Shown: positions 15,900-24,124 of the stretch, piece after piece
Layout of the letters: each line of letters opens with the position of its first letter
Position numbering within the stretch: the stretch's first letter is position 1
Source: JAHZKN01 sp965250205
Lineage (GTDB): Bacteria > Pseudomonadota > Alphaproteobacteria > Rhizobiales > Hyphomicrobiaceae
DNA length: 64,000 nucleotides
Direction: 5' to 3'
NCBI GenBank assembly: GCA_965250205.1
Contig: CBDFNK010000019.1
Span: 124,001 to 188,000 of the forward strand
Program-made: the position numbers and the translations under genes
Notes under the pieces: generated by a model
Told to the model about the DNA's origin: nothing
Seen by the model: only the letters and a program-made list of their open reading frames with translations
Databases searched by the model: none

Positions 15900-17141
15900 C
15901 TAATTATAAATAGACGACACGGTCTGCAGTCCTAACCTGCTCGGTGCTGGGTCAATAACAGCCGTACCAAAATTCTGCACTTCAAGCACGGCAAGGCTGC
16001 GTTGCGGGCGCCCGTTTGGCATCAATTGAACGAGGCCATCTATACCAACATAGCCGTTAAGTCGGGTAATGTTGGCAGGTGTAAAGGGGTTTTCTCCAGT
16101 GCTCTCAGCCGCCAATGTCATGGCATACCCGACAGCATCGAAGGCAAGGGAGGCTATGCGCGGTGGGCTATGACCAAAAGTGCGTGTGAACCGTTCTGAG
16201 AAGTTGTTCCAGGCGCTGGGGTCGGGACCTGCATACCAGCCACCCACCAACGATGCTTCGCGACCAACGTTGGGATAGTCCCAAGAGCCGGTGCCCAAGA
16301 GTTGGATATTGTTTTGAACAATCCCAGAATAGGTAAGGATGGGGCCGAGGCTTGGTAGGCTTTCCTGGCCACCCGGCACAAACAACGCCTCGATGGGAAG
16401 CCCGGCGCTGTGCGCGCGCTTGATGGCCGTCATCACCCGTTGTGCTGGTTTCAGCATGCCGTTGGGTTTCAAGGGATAGCGCTCTAAAATGCGAATAGCG
16501 CTGCCATGTCGGGCAACTGAGTTGCGAAATGCTGTCTCGACGATTTGTCCGTAGTTATTTTTAGGAATCAGGGCAGCGAGTTGCCGCTTGCCGCGTGACG
16601 CCGCGTATTCAACAATGCGATCTACTTCCTGTTCGATCAAAAAGCTCATCAGGTAAACGCCATTTCCAGCAACGCGCGCGTCATTGGATAATGCCAACAC
16701 AGGAACATTGGCTTGCCGTGCAATGAGCGCCGCACCAGGCACGGTACTGGAAAAGAGTGGCCCGACAATAATTTCAGCACCTTCTGCCACCGCATTCGTT
16801 GCCGCAGTTTGCGCGCCGGATTTTGTTCCTCCATCATCTTTGACCACGAGTTGAACGTTGGGGTCGTTGCGTTCGAACAAAGCCATCTCTGCGGCCTGTT
16901 TCATGGATTTGGCGATGGCTGCAGATTGGTCAAAGCCAGCAAGCGGTAACAGCACGGCAATTTTGACCGGGCGCTTACTCACTGTGGCTAACGGTTGTGC
17001 TGCGGTGGCAACCATTGCGGTTTGTTGACCAAGGTTTGCTGAACAGGCCGCAACCGCAAGAGTGGCGAACCCAACGCAAAGAGCTGATATCTGGCGCAGC
17101 ACGTTGCTTTGAGATTTAAAGCGGAAAGGTGAATGCGGCAT
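15900..17141 (-). CDS. Periplasmic-binding lipoprotein, penicillin-binding-protein activator-like
   Basis: The 413-residue protein has a lipoprotein signal peptide with lipobox 'LAVAAC' (Cys at about residue 33 from this start), so it should be anchored in a membrane facing the periplasm. The rest is a type I periplasmic-binding fold (Peripla_BP_6): 'VKIAVLLPLAGFDQSAAIA' at the start of lobe 1, 'VAEGAEIIVGPLFSS' and 'VPVLALSNDARVAG'. A lipoprotein of this type beside rsmI and yraN is the arrangement seen for LpoA-like activators of peptidoglycan synthases, so that role is likely but not proven. I use ATG 17141; an upstream in-frame TTG (17156) is less likely. It is divergent from rsmI. Confidence 0.85.
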   Translation of the reverse strand: MPHSPFRFKSQSNVLRQISALCVGFATLAVAACSANLGQQTAMVATAAQPLATVSKRPVKIAVLLPLAGFDQSAAIAKSMKQAAEMALFERNDPNVQLVVKDDGGTKSGAQTAATNAVAEGAEIIVGPLFSSTVPGAALIARQANVPVLALSNDARVAGNGVYLMSFLIEQEVDRIVEYAASRGKRQLAALIPKNNYGQIVETAFRNSVARHGSAIRILERYPLKPNGMLKPAQRVMTAIKRAHSAGLPIEALFVPGGQESLPSLGPILTYSGIVQNNIQLLGTGSWDYPNVGREASLVGGWYAGPDPSAWNNFSERFTRTFGHSPPRIASLAFDAVGYAMTLAAESTGENPFTPANITRLNGYVGIDGLVQLMPNGRPQRSLAVLEVQNFGTAVIDPAPSRLGLQTVSSIYN

Positions 17142-17411
17142 GACGTGAATTCCCAAGGAGAACTGCGAAGGCGCCGCGTGAAATGCAGAACTTCTTTGGC
17201 TGTTTTAACGCCTTCAAACACGTTCACAGCGAATCAAAACGGGACGTAACCTATGCTAGGTGTAGATGCTTCACGGTGAGAGGCAAAGGGGTTTTGGCGA
17301 CCTTTGCGCAAAAAACACGTTGTGATTCTCGCTGCAATAGAGAAAGAATTGTGCGCGGAACGAGATAATCAGCATCAATTGGTACTTCACGTTGAGAATG
17401 GACGTCTAAAG

Positions 17412-18407
17412 GTGTCAGCAAAGTCGAAACATCTCGGGCCTGGAGTTGAGGCAGCACCAGAGCCGATAGACAAGGTAAGTCTGCCGGATGCTAATCAGCC
17501 CGATCATAGCGGGCTTGATGTTTGCGATGTTGCAGCCGCGCTCAATTTGCATGCGCGCCACACGTTTGCAGAACCAATTGCCCCAGGCCTCTATCTGGTG
17601 GCAACGCCCATTGGCAATTTGTCAGACATTACTGTGCGCGCACTTCATGTCCTGGCCCGTGCTGATGTCATCTACTGTGAAGACACCCGCCACAGTCGCA
17701 CATTGATGGAACGGTTTGCGATCAAGGCCACCCTCAAACCCTATCATGAACACAATGCGGCACGGCAGCGACCTCATATACTCAAAGCGCTCTCAGGTGG
17801 TGCGCGGATTGCGCTTATTTCTGATGCCGGCACACCGCTGATCTCGGACCCCGGATACAAAATCGTTCGTGAGGCGGCGGCTGAAGGTCACGCTGTTTAT
17901 AGTATTCCAGGTGCGTCGTCTGCTTTGGTTGCGGTCACGTCGTCGGGTTTACCAACGGATACCTTGTTGTTTGCAGGATTTTTGCCAGCCAAGGAGGCGG
18001 GTAGACGTAAGCGCATTGCAGCATTGGCGGCAACAGATGCGACGTTGATTTTTTTTGAATCCCCACATCGCCTGGCCGACGCGCTGGCTGATTTGTTGGC
18101 CGAGCTTGGCGACCGACCAGCGTGTATTGCACGCGAGTTGACCAAGTTACATGAAGAGGCCCGCCGAGGAAATCTGAGCACTCTACATGGCGAAATCAGG
18201 GCTGAGCCGGTTAAAGGTGAGTGCGTCATTATCGTAGCACCGCCCATCGCTGCAGACTTTTCCGATGCAGACATCTCAAAGCGCCTAGAGCCACTGCTAT
18301 CGTCTTTAAGTTTGAAGGATGCCGCGCGCAGCCTTGCCGATGAACTCGGTGTCAACAAGGGTCGTGTTTATAATTTAGGTTTGGCGCTCAAAAAACGAGA
18401 TGGGTGA
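17412..18407 (+). CDS. rsmI: 16S rRNA (cytidine(1402)-2'-O)-methyltransferase
   Basis: A SAM-dependent enzyme of the tetrapyrrole-methylase fold that 2'-O-methylates C1402 in the ribosomal P site. Diagnostic segments are 'LYLVATPIGNLSDITVRAL' at the domain start, 'CEDTRHSRTL', 'ALISDAGTPLISDPG' and 'PGASSALVAV'. No ATG exists between the upstream stop and the conserved core, so the start is non-ATG. I chose GTG 17412 (331 residues); the longest possibility is TTG 17304. The N-terminal 50 residues before the core are not conserved. The stop overlaps the yraN start as TGATG. Confidence 0.92.
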   Translation: MSAKSKHLGPGVEAAPEPIDKVSLPDANQPDHSGLDVCDVAAALNLHARHTFAEPIAPGLYLVATPIGNLSDITVRALHVLARADVIYCEDTRHSRTLMERFAIKATLKPYHEHNAARQRPHILKALSGGARIALISDAGTPLISDPGYKIVREAAAEGHAVYSIPGASSALVAVTSSGLPTDTLLFAGFLPAKEAGRRKRIAALAATDATLIFFESPHRLADALADLLAELGDRPACIARELTKLHEEARRGNLSTLHGEIRAEPVKGECVIIVAPPIAADFSDADISKRLEPLLSSLSLKDAARSLADELGVNKGRVYNLGLALKKRDG

Positions 18408-18793
18408 TGTCTGCACGGGAGCCTCGGGACCGAAAAGCAAATCGCACGGCGCGGCGGACACGTTACCGCGCGGGTTGGATGGCCGAGGGCGTTGCAGTGG
18501 CTTATTTATCAATGAAGGGATACCGCCTGATCGCCAGACGTTTTAAAACGCATCTGGGAGAAGTGGATCTGATTGTTGTGCGCAACAAGCGAATTGCTTT
18601 TGTTGAGGTTAAGTACCGCCAGACAATGGCTTTTGCTGAGGCAGCGATTACCAGCACCTTGCGCCAACGCGTGCGTCGCAGCGCAGGCCTGTGGCTCGCA
18701 AAACACCCACGTTATCAAGGTTATGATGTAGGCTTCGATTTGGTGATGTTATGCCCTAGGACGTGGCCGCTCCACATTGAAAATGGCCTTTAA
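18407..18793 (+). CDS. yraN: YraN/UPF0102 family endonuclease-like protein
   Basis: This 128-residue protein has a restriction-endonuclease-like fold, with the family signature 'AEGVAVAYL..KGYRLIARRF', then 'GEVDLIVVRNKRIAFVEVKYR', where the Asp, the Glu and the final 'EVK' form the PD-(D/E)xK-type active site. The cellular role is unsettled. Its association with rsmI is widely conserved. I chose ATG 18407, whose first base is the last base of the rsmI stop (TGATG), so translation is probably coupled. A GTG directly before it (18404) is in frame. Confidence 0.9.
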   Translation: MSAREPRDRKANRTARRTRYRAGWMAEGVAVAYLSMKGYRLIARRFKTHLGEVDLIVVRNKRIAFVEVKYRQTMAFAEAAITSTLRQRVRRSAGLWLAKHPRYQGYDVGFDLVMLCPRTWPLHIENGL

Positions 18794-18909
18794 ACCAGAC
18801 TGAATCTAGCTTTTGATTTGCCTGCCTGCCCGTTGCATTGCTAAAAACGCAAGACATAACAATGGCCACACATTTTAAGGCCGATCATGATCTGTGGGGA
18901 GGACAGCAC

Positions 18910-19656
18910 ATGAGTGATGAGGGGACGAAGAAACCGGCGTCTAGTTCAACTCCAAATGTTGCTGCGGCGATGGGTGCCATGCAGGCGGCTATGGGTGGCA
19001 CGCAAGCCGCAGCACAAGCGACAAGCGCCACGGAAACTGCGCCCGCCAAGCACGGTGTTGGAACTGACCTGAGGCGCATCATCAAGGAAGTCTCACAAGA
19101 GGCGCGCAAAAGCCGAGTGCCGCTTTACATTGCCGTACTTGCAGCCTGTCTAGCACTGGTGTCGATGGCCGAGGGTGATGTTAAGGAACGAGCGCTGGGT
19201 GCGCAAATTGAAGCGTCAAATAAGTGGGCATATTTTCAAGCAAAAAACATTCGTAAAACCAACTCAGAAGTTGCGGCAGAAATTTTGGAGAGCGTCGGAA
19301 AGCCAGAGCTTGCGCAAAAATGGCGCGCTACGGCCGCACGATACGATGGTGAAAAACAAGCAATCAAAAAGGAGGCGATGGAGCAACAAGCCATTCGCGC
19401 TCATGGCCTGAAGCAATCGTCTTACTTTGCCATTGCCATTGCGTTGTTTCAGATTGCCATTGTGCTGGCGACAGCATCTCTAATTTTGGGTGGTGGTTTC
19501 TTGCTTTGGACCAGCACGTTTATTGCACTGCTGGCGATATTCTTCACCTTCAACGGTTATTACCTCTATCTGGAATTTCCAACTGATCCTTTTGAGCTTG
19601 GCAAATGGTTGTCAACCAGAATCAGCGCTGATGCGTGGCTGCAAAGTTCCAACTAG
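18910..19656 (+). CDS. DUF4337-type membrane protein
   Basis: From ATG 18910 (with GGGGAGG eight bases upstream) the product has 248 residues. Residues 1-50 are low complexity, rich in Ala/Gly/Thr/Met. A charged segment follows, then a membrane helix at about 70-87, a soluble helical domain (about 90-165) with 'ALGAQIEASNKWAYFQAKNIR', and two C-terminal membrane helices. The first-helix plus 'ASNKWAYFQAKNIR' plus paired C-terminal helices pattern is that of DUF4337, a family of unknown function. It sits between yraN and gshB, which are usually neighbours, so it and the repeat array after it look like an insertion into a conserved block. Confidence 0.78.
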   Translation: MSDEGTKKPASSSTPNVAAAMGAMQAAMGGTQAAAQATSATETAPAKHGVGTDLRRIIKEVSQEARKSRVPLYIAVLAACLALVSMAEGDVKERALGAQIEASNKWAYFQAKNIRKTNSEVAAEILESVGKPELAQKWRATAARYDGEKQAIKKEAMEQQAIRAHGLKQSSYFAIAIALFQIAIVLATASLILGGGFLLWTSTFIALLAIFFTFNGYYLYLEFPTDPFELGKWLSTRISADAWLQSSN

Positions 19657-19674
19657 ATCATGTTCGAGCCAAAA

Positions 19675-20197
19675 GTGTTGGCCAGACCCAACACTGCGCA
19701 AGCTTGTGTTGGAAACTTTAATGTCAACACAAGCTTGCGCAGTGTTGGTGAACTAAATGCCAACATTGCCTAAAGGCATGTTGGGCCAACACAAGCCTGC
19801 GCAGTGTTGGAAACATAAATGCCAACACAAGCTTGCGCAGTGTTGGAAACATAAATGCCAACATTGCCTAAAGGCATGTTGGACCCAAGCTTGCGCAGTG
19901 TTGGAAACTTTAATGCCAACATTGCCTAAAGGCATGTTGGGCCAACACAAGCTTGCGCAGTGTTGGAAACTTTAATGCCAACATTGCCTAAAGGCATGTT
20001 GGGCCAACACAAGCTTGCGCAGTGTTGGAAACATAAATGCCAACATTGCCTAAAGGCATATTGGGCCAACACAAGCTTGCGCAGTGTTGGAAACATAAAT
20101 GCCAACATTGCCTAAAGGCATATTGGGCCAACACAAGCCTGCGCAGTGTTGGTGAACTAAATGCCAACATTGCCTAAAGGCATGTTGGACCCAACAC
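19675..20197. repeat. Array of alternating CCAACA-N13-TGTTGG palindromic cassettes (62-bp period)
   Basis: About fifteen 25-bp cassettes of the form CCAACA-N13-TGTTGG. In A cassettes N13 is CAAGCTTGCGCAG; in B cassettes it is TTGCCTAAAGGCA, which itself forms a hairpin with loop TAAA. A copies begin near 19688 (inverted), 19724, 19786, 19822, 19884 (4 bp shorter), 19942, 20004, 20066 and 20128; B copies near 19760, 19858, 19916, 19978, 20040, 20102 and 20164. A and B are separated by 11 bases (aaacwwwaatg-like), B and the next A by one G, giving 25+11+25+1 = 62 bp. Point variants are shared by neighbours. Open frames exist on both strands, but 62 is not a multiple of 3, so it is not protein-coding. 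Confidence 0.95.
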
Positions 20198-20332
20198 ATG
20201 ATCCAAAACAAAAGGCCATAGAACTCTGTTTGCTCTTTGAGATGATGGCGCGCCGTGTCGGGCTGGCAAATACTGGCTGACGTGGTATGGCGGTGCTAGG
20301 CTATCTTTCTTTCCCACCCAGCTCAAAGCCCA

Positions 20333-21280
20333 ATGCCCATGCCCCGTCACATTGCCATCCAAATGGACCCGATCGCTGACATTGAGGTCGCAGGCGACAG
20401 CTCGTTTGCGTTGCTGCTGGAAGCGCAGGTTCGTGGCCACGATATCTTCTATTACAGACCAGACAATCTCTCGCTGCGCGACGGTGCGGTAGTCGCGCGC
20501 GGTGCGTCTCTCCGGGTTGCCGATGAGGAGGGTGCACACTTTGAACTTGGTGATATGCGCCAGCAGAATTTGGCGGAGCTTGATGTTGTCCTGCTGCGCC
20601 AAGACCCGCCGTTTGATATGAACTACATCACCACGACGCATCTCTTGGAGCGCATCCACCCAAAGACGTTGGTCGTCAATGATCCGGCCCATGTGCGCAA
20701 TGCGCCTGAAAAGTTGTTCGTGTTTGATTATCCAGACTTGATGCCGCCAACACTTGTAACGCGCAACATTGCGGACGTTCAGGCCTTTCGGGCGGAGTAT
20801 AAGGACATCATCATTAAACCACTTTATGGCAACGGTGGTGCGGCGGTGTTTCGCCTCAAGCTGGATGATTCCAATCTGGCAGCGCTTGTGGAAACGTTTC
20901 AAGAGATGGCACCAGAACCATTTATGGTGCAGCAGTTCCGTCCCGAGGTAGCAAAGGGCGACAAGCGTATCATTCTGGTGGATGGTGAGATCGCTGGCGC
21001 GATCAATCGTGTGCCGCCCAAAGGCGAAACACGTTCTAACATGCATATTGGAGGCAAGCCGGAGGCGGCCAAACTCACCGGTCGCGAAGAAGAGATTTGT
21101 GGAGCCCTTGCACCAGAGCTCAAACGACGTGGTTTGATCTTTACCGGCATTGACGTGATCGGTGATTATCTCACCGAAATCAACGTCACGTCTCCAACCG
21201 GTATCCGGCAAATCAAAGCCTTCGGTGGACCCGACATTGCAGCCATGATTTGGGACGTGGTGGATGACAAGGTTGGCTAG
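20333..21280 (+). CDS. gshB: Glutathione synthetase
   Basis: This enzyme joins gamma-glutamylcysteine and glycine using ATP. It is full length (315 residues) with the prokaryotic GSH-synthetase domains: N-terminal 'IAIQMDPI' and 'LRQDPPFDMNYITTTHLLE', then the ATP-grasp segment 'DIIIKPLYGNGGAAVFR' (ATP-binding Lys), 'FRPEVAKGDKRIILVDGEIAGAINR' and 'EINVTSPTGIRQI' (metal-binding Glu/Asn). ATG 20333 and ATG 20339 are both possible. It lies downstream of the repeat array in the same direction as yraN. Confidence 0.96.
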   Translation: MPMPRHIAIQMDPIADIEVAGDSSFALLLEAQVRGHDIFYYRPDNLSLRDGAVVARGASLRVADEEGAHFELGDMRQQNLAELDVVLLRQDPPFDMNYITTTHLLERIHPKTLVVNDPAHVRNAPEKLFVFDYPDLMPPTLVTRNIADVQAFRAEYKDIIIKPLYGNGGAAVFRLKLDDSNLAALVETFQEMAPEPFMVQQFRPEVAKGDKRIILVDGEIAGAINRVPPKGETRSNMHIGGKPEAAKLTGREEEICGALAPELKRRGLIFTGIDVIGDYLTEINVTSPTGIRQIKAFGGPDIAAMIWDVVDDKVG

Positions 21281-21298
21281 TCCGTGCTCTGGTTTTTC

Positions 21299-21345
21299 AG
21301 CCTTCTAAACGCAGTTGTCGGACGACACACTGCGTTTAGAAGGCT
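21299..21345. terminator. Long nested hairpin after gshB
   Basis: AGCCTTCTAAACGCAG pairs with CTGCGTTTAGAAGGCT (16-bp perfect stem), and the loop contains a second stem TGTCG-GA-CGACA. It starts 18 bases after the gshB stop, preceded by GGTTTTTC and followed by TTTGCGTGTTTTTC, so T-tracts lie on the 3' side a few bases away. A transcription terminator for gshB is likely. Confidence 0.7.
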
Positions 21346-21490
21346 TTGCGTGTTTTTCAGGCTCGGCATGTCCATTGCTCACAGTGAGTTGATTGCGAGA
21401 TTGACCATCGAAACCCAAGGCGTGCTAATCTCGTAACCACTGTCACCTGAGGTGACGCCCGCCGGTCTCAGTCATGAAAGGATCTGGCTT

Positions 21491-21757
21491 ATGAAATGGA
21501 CTCTTATAACTGCTTCGATTTTGACCGCCGTTAGTGTTGTCTCAACCGCACCTGTAATGGCCAGTGACGTTACAGACGTCGTACGTGCCCGTGGCAACGC
21601 GCGTGCAGGTGGTCCAACCAATGCACACGATGCTTGGATTTTAGATCGTTATGGCGCACTGAGCGGCACCTATTCCAGAGATTATTCCGGCCTGAGAAGG
21701 TCATCGAGAAAAAAGCTGAGCCGCCGCGCATTGCGGAAATTGCGTAAGAGGTATTAG
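21491..21757 (+). CDS. Small secreted basic protein (88 aa), hypothetical
   Basis: From ATG 21491, with AAAGGAT about eight bases upstream, the product has a clear signal peptide ('MKWTLITASILTAVSVVSTAPVMAS', cleavage after about residue 25). The mature chain is short and Arg/Lys-rich, ending 'SRRALRKLRKRY'. I do not recognise a family. The stop codon TAG (21755-21757) overlaps the TA at the left end of the IS630-like remnant, so the native C-terminus may have been altered by that insertion. Location is inferred to be periplasmic or extracellular. Confidence 0.6.
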   Translation: MKWTLITASILTAVSVVSTAPVMASDVTDVVRARGNARAGGPTNAHDAWILDRYGALSGTYSRDYSGLRRSSRKKLSRRALRKLRKRY

Positions 21758-21769
21758 AGCACGATCATC

Positions 21770-21935
21770 TTAAGTAGAACGGTATCCTGAATTTCTGAAG
21801 TAGTTGGCGCACTCCTTTGGCGGGATATCGTTTACGAGTTTTGCGGTGTGGTTGTTGATCGCATCAACTGTGCGCGCCTCGGCCATGCGCATCCAGTATT
21901 TGATCTTTGCGAACATCATTTGAAGCTGGTTTGGC
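21770..21935 (-). pseudogene. IS630-family transposase C-terminal remnant
   Basis: The frame contains 'MMFAKIKYWMRMAEARTVDAINNH' followed by 'DIPPKECANYFRNSGY', which matches the last 45 or so residues of IS630-type transposases (the segment after the final DDE Glu, usually 'EQ.FAK.K...R'). The catalytic part is lost, and the frame upstream runs into an (ATGT)/(ATGC) microsatellite. It is internal to the TA-bounded element. Confidence 0.72.
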
Positions 21936-21936
21936 C

Positions 21937-21968
21937 ATGTATGTATGTATGTATGCATGCATGCATGC
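21937..21968. repeat. Tetranucleotide microsatellite (ATGT)4(ATGC)4
   Basis: Four ATGT units are followed directly by four ATGC units, 32 bp in all. The ATGC half is self-complementary. It lies inside the IS630-like remnant, at the point where the transposase frame breaks, so it may mark an internal deletion or slippage site. Confidence 0.9.
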
Positions 21969-22098
21969 CTCCTCACCAGCACGTATGATGAATCACTGTT
22001 CGCACAAAAAAGGAATCCAAAAACGATTCTTCTTAAGTCAGACGTGCTCTAAGGTGTGTGTTTATTGAGAAACTCTGGCGTTGTGCGCAGAGAAAAAA

Positions 22099-22737
22099 TT
22101 AGGCGCGTACGAGCCCCAGTGCCAATTGAACGGGTTTGAAAGAGCGCCGGTGGTGATGGCTTACGCCGAGGCGGTCAAGGGCGGCCTTATGTTCCGGGGT
22201 GCCATAGCCTTTGTGGCGTTCAAAGCCATAGCCAGGACACTCGCGCGCAAGCGCCGCCATCATCCGGTCGCGCGTCACCTTGGCAATGATAGAAGCGGCC
22301 GCGATAGATAAGCACTTTGCATCGCCTTTGACGATGGCTCGGGCTTGGCAATCCACCATAGGTAACTTGTTGCCATCAATGAGCGCCAAACGCGGCGGGG
22401 CGTCGAGTTTGGTCAACGCTTCACGCATGGCCCACAATGTGGCGTGCAAAATGTTATCGCGGTCAATCCGGGCCACGTCGGCAATGCCAACACCAACGTC
22501 TGATGTGTCTTTGATGGCATCATAAAGGGCCGACCGCTGATAGGGGTCGAGCGCTTTGGAATCATTCAGGCCATCTGGGATTTTGTCTGGCGTCAGGACA
22601 ACGGCGGCGGCGACCACCGGGCCGGCCCACGGCCCCCGGCCTGCTTCATCAACGCCAGCAATCGGTCCGCCGAGCAGCTCAATTTCGGTTTGCTCAAGCT
22701 CAAACGTTGGTCGTGGTTTCGAATCGGTTTTGCCCAT
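22099..22737 (-). CDS. rnhB: Ribonuclease HII
   Basis: This enzyme cleaves RNA in RNA-DNA hybrids, including single ribonucleotides in DNA. The 212-residue protein has the RNase HII core: 'IAGVDEAGRGPWAGPVVAAAVVL' with the catalytic Asp-Glu pair at about residues 30-31, 'YDAIKD', 'ALIDGNKLP' (third Asp) and 'SIAAASIIAKVTRDRMM' (conserved Ser/Lys/Asp helix). It ends with 'HKGYGTPEHKAAL'. It is followed, 30 bp upstream, by the radical SAM gene in the same direction, a gene pair common in alphaproteobacteria. Confidence 0.96.
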   Translation of the reverse strand: MGKTDSKPRPTFELEQTEIELLGGPIAGVDEAGRGPWAGPVVAAAVVLTPDKIPDGLNDSKALDPYQRSALYDAIKDTSDVGVGIADVARIDRDNILHATLWAMREALTKLDAPPRLALIDGNKLPMVDCQARAIVKGDAKCLSIAAASIIAKVTRDRMMAALARECPGYGFERHKGYGTPEHKAALDRLGVSHHHRRSFKPVQLALGLVRA

Positions 22738-22767
22738 GGCGACAGTGTGCGGGCGTTCACCACAATG

Positions 22768-23991
22768 TCAAAGCAGGGGGATTTGGCCGCCAACAGGAAC
22801 TGGGTGTTCAAACAGGTCTTGTTTGAGTTGAATGCGCTCTTGGTTGAGCCCAAGGCGTTTGAGCGCTAAGCGAAAGCGCGCTGAAATTTGGTCGGCATAA
22901 GGGCCGGAGCCTTTTTGGCGCAGGCCAAAATCTGATCGGTAATCAACTCCACCGTGCATGGATTGCAGCAAATTTATCACGCGTTTGGCGCGGGTCGGTG
23001 CGGCGTCTTCCAACCATTCTCGAAACAGCTGTTTAATTTCGAGCGGCAGTCTAAGCAGTACATAGCCTGCTTCGCTGACGCCTACGTTGGCCGCGGCCTC
23101 CAGAATACTTTCGATTTCTGAATCTGTCAGCCCAGGTATGACAGGCGCAACCATAACAACTGTTGGGATGCCCGCCTCGTGTAGTTCTTTGAGTGCCGCC
23201 AACCGTTTTGACGGTGTTGAGGCTCTCGGTTCCATGTCGCGCGCAAGTCTGCGATCCAGCGTTGTGATAGAGAGGGCAACTTTAGCTAGCCCCTTGCTTG
23301 CCATGCGCTGAAGGATATCGCGATCACGTGTGACCAATGCAGACTTGGTCACGATAGCGACAGGATGGTTAGCGCGTTCGAGAACTTCAAGGATGGAACG
23401 CGTGATATTGTGTTGACGTTCGATCGGTTGATAGGGGTCGGTGTTTGAGCCCAATGCAATGGTGGCGACGTTGTAGCCTGGTTTGGCAAATTCTTGTTCG
23501 AGAAGTGCTGCCGCATTTGGTTTGGCATAAAGTTCTGTTTCAAAATCTACACCGGCGGAATGGCCAAGATAGCAATGTGAGGGCCGTGCATAGCAATAGA
23601 TGCAGCCGTGTTCGCAGCCACGATAGGGATTGACGGATTGATCAAAGGAAATATCGGGACTGTCATTACGGGAGATGATGGTGCGGCTTTTGTCTTGATG
23701 CACAGTCGTGCGTAGTGGCTCAAGGGTGCCCAAGCTGTCCCAGCCGTCGTCAAAGTCGCTGCGCAAATTGTGATCAAAGCGTCCTGTACGGTTGGACCGT
23801 GCGCCCCGCCCGCGTCGACGGTCTTCGGGCAGAAGGCCTTCGGCCTGCGCGGCCACATCAAGGCTTTCAACGTCGCCATCGTTGTTGTCTGAATGGTGCA
23901 CGGTGCCGCCTGCTGTGCCGTCTCTTTGACCCAAAAGCTGTTTGTCAGGTGATTTGCCCAACCTTACAAAGTCGTTTCGGCCCTGCTTCAC
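22768..23991 (-). CDS. PA0069-family radical SAM protein (SPL-like)
   Basis: The 407-residue protein contains the radical-SAM cluster motif CxxxCxxC in 'YRGCEHGCIYCYARP' (about residues 123-137), which binds a 4Fe-4S cluster and SAM. After it come 'GVDFETELYAKPNAA' and 'ALGSNTDPYQPIER', typical of the PA0069/SPL-like group. The first 90 residues are poorly conserved and rich in charged residues. Some relatives repair or modify nucleic acids, but the substrate of this group is not established. It sits 30 bp upstream of rnhB, same strand, and is divergent from the glycosyltransferase pair. Confidence 0.9.
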   Translation of the reverse strand: MKQGRNDFVRLGKSPDKQLLGQRDGTAGGTVHHSDNNDGDVESLDVAAQAEGLLPEDRRRGRGARSNRTGRFDHNLRSDFDDGWDSLGTLEPLRTTVHQDKSRTIISRNDSPDISFDQSVNPYRGCEHGCIYCYARPSHCYLGHSAGVDFETELYAKPNAAALLEQEFAKPGYNVATIALGSNTDPYQPIERQHNITRSILEVLERANHPVAIVTKSALVTRDRDILQRMASKGLAKVALSITTLDRRLARDMEPRASTPSKRLAALKELHEAGIPTVVMVAPVIPGLTDSEIESILEAAANVGVSEAGYVLLRLPLEIKQLFREWLEDAAPTRAKRVINLLQSMHGGVDYRSDFGLRQKGSGPYADQISARFRLALKRLGLNQERIQLKQDLFEHPVPVGGQIPLL

Positions 23992-24124
23992 GAGATCGAC
24001 TCATTAGCTACACTATAAATAGGAACAAATAAAGAACATTTAGACTGCAAATCTCAGACCTCTGTTGGTTTTGTGGACCGTTCACCACTTGTTGCCGCCC
24101 GAGGCTCATGCCACAGAAGGCATT

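Larger units (their letters stand above)
21755..22051. mobile_element. IS630-like remnant / MITE-like element with TA ends
   Basis: The ends read TA-GAGCACGATCATCTTAAG at the left and, as reverse complement, TA-GAGCACGTCTGACTTAAG at the right, giving imperfect terminal inverted repeats bounded by TA dinucleotides, as expected for Tc1/mariner-IS630 transposition. The 297-bp interior retains only the C-terminal end of a transposase frame and a tetranucleotide repeat, so it cannot move on its own. It lies directly at the stop codon of the small secreted protein gene. Confidence 0.7.

Noticed and set aside
19688..20188. Open frames on both strands in the repeat array, encoding Cys/Trp/His-rich repeats
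   Set aside because: The 62-bp period shifts frame at each unit, the frames exist only because the cassettes lack stops, and no start or ribosome-binding site supports them.
19675..20197. CRISPR array
   Set aside because: The intervening sequences are repeated rather than unique, repeat units are much more palindromic than CRISPR repeats, and no cas genes are nearby.
20174..21211. 345-residue minus-strand frame antisense to gshB
   Set aside because: The opposite strand encodes a complete glutathione synthetase; the antisense frame has no recognisable motif and runs into the repeat array.
21770..21982. A 70-residue gene with N-terminus 'MLVRRHACMHTYIH'
   Set aside because: The N-terminal part is translated microsatellite, and the remainder is the end of a transposase, so it is a pseudogene.
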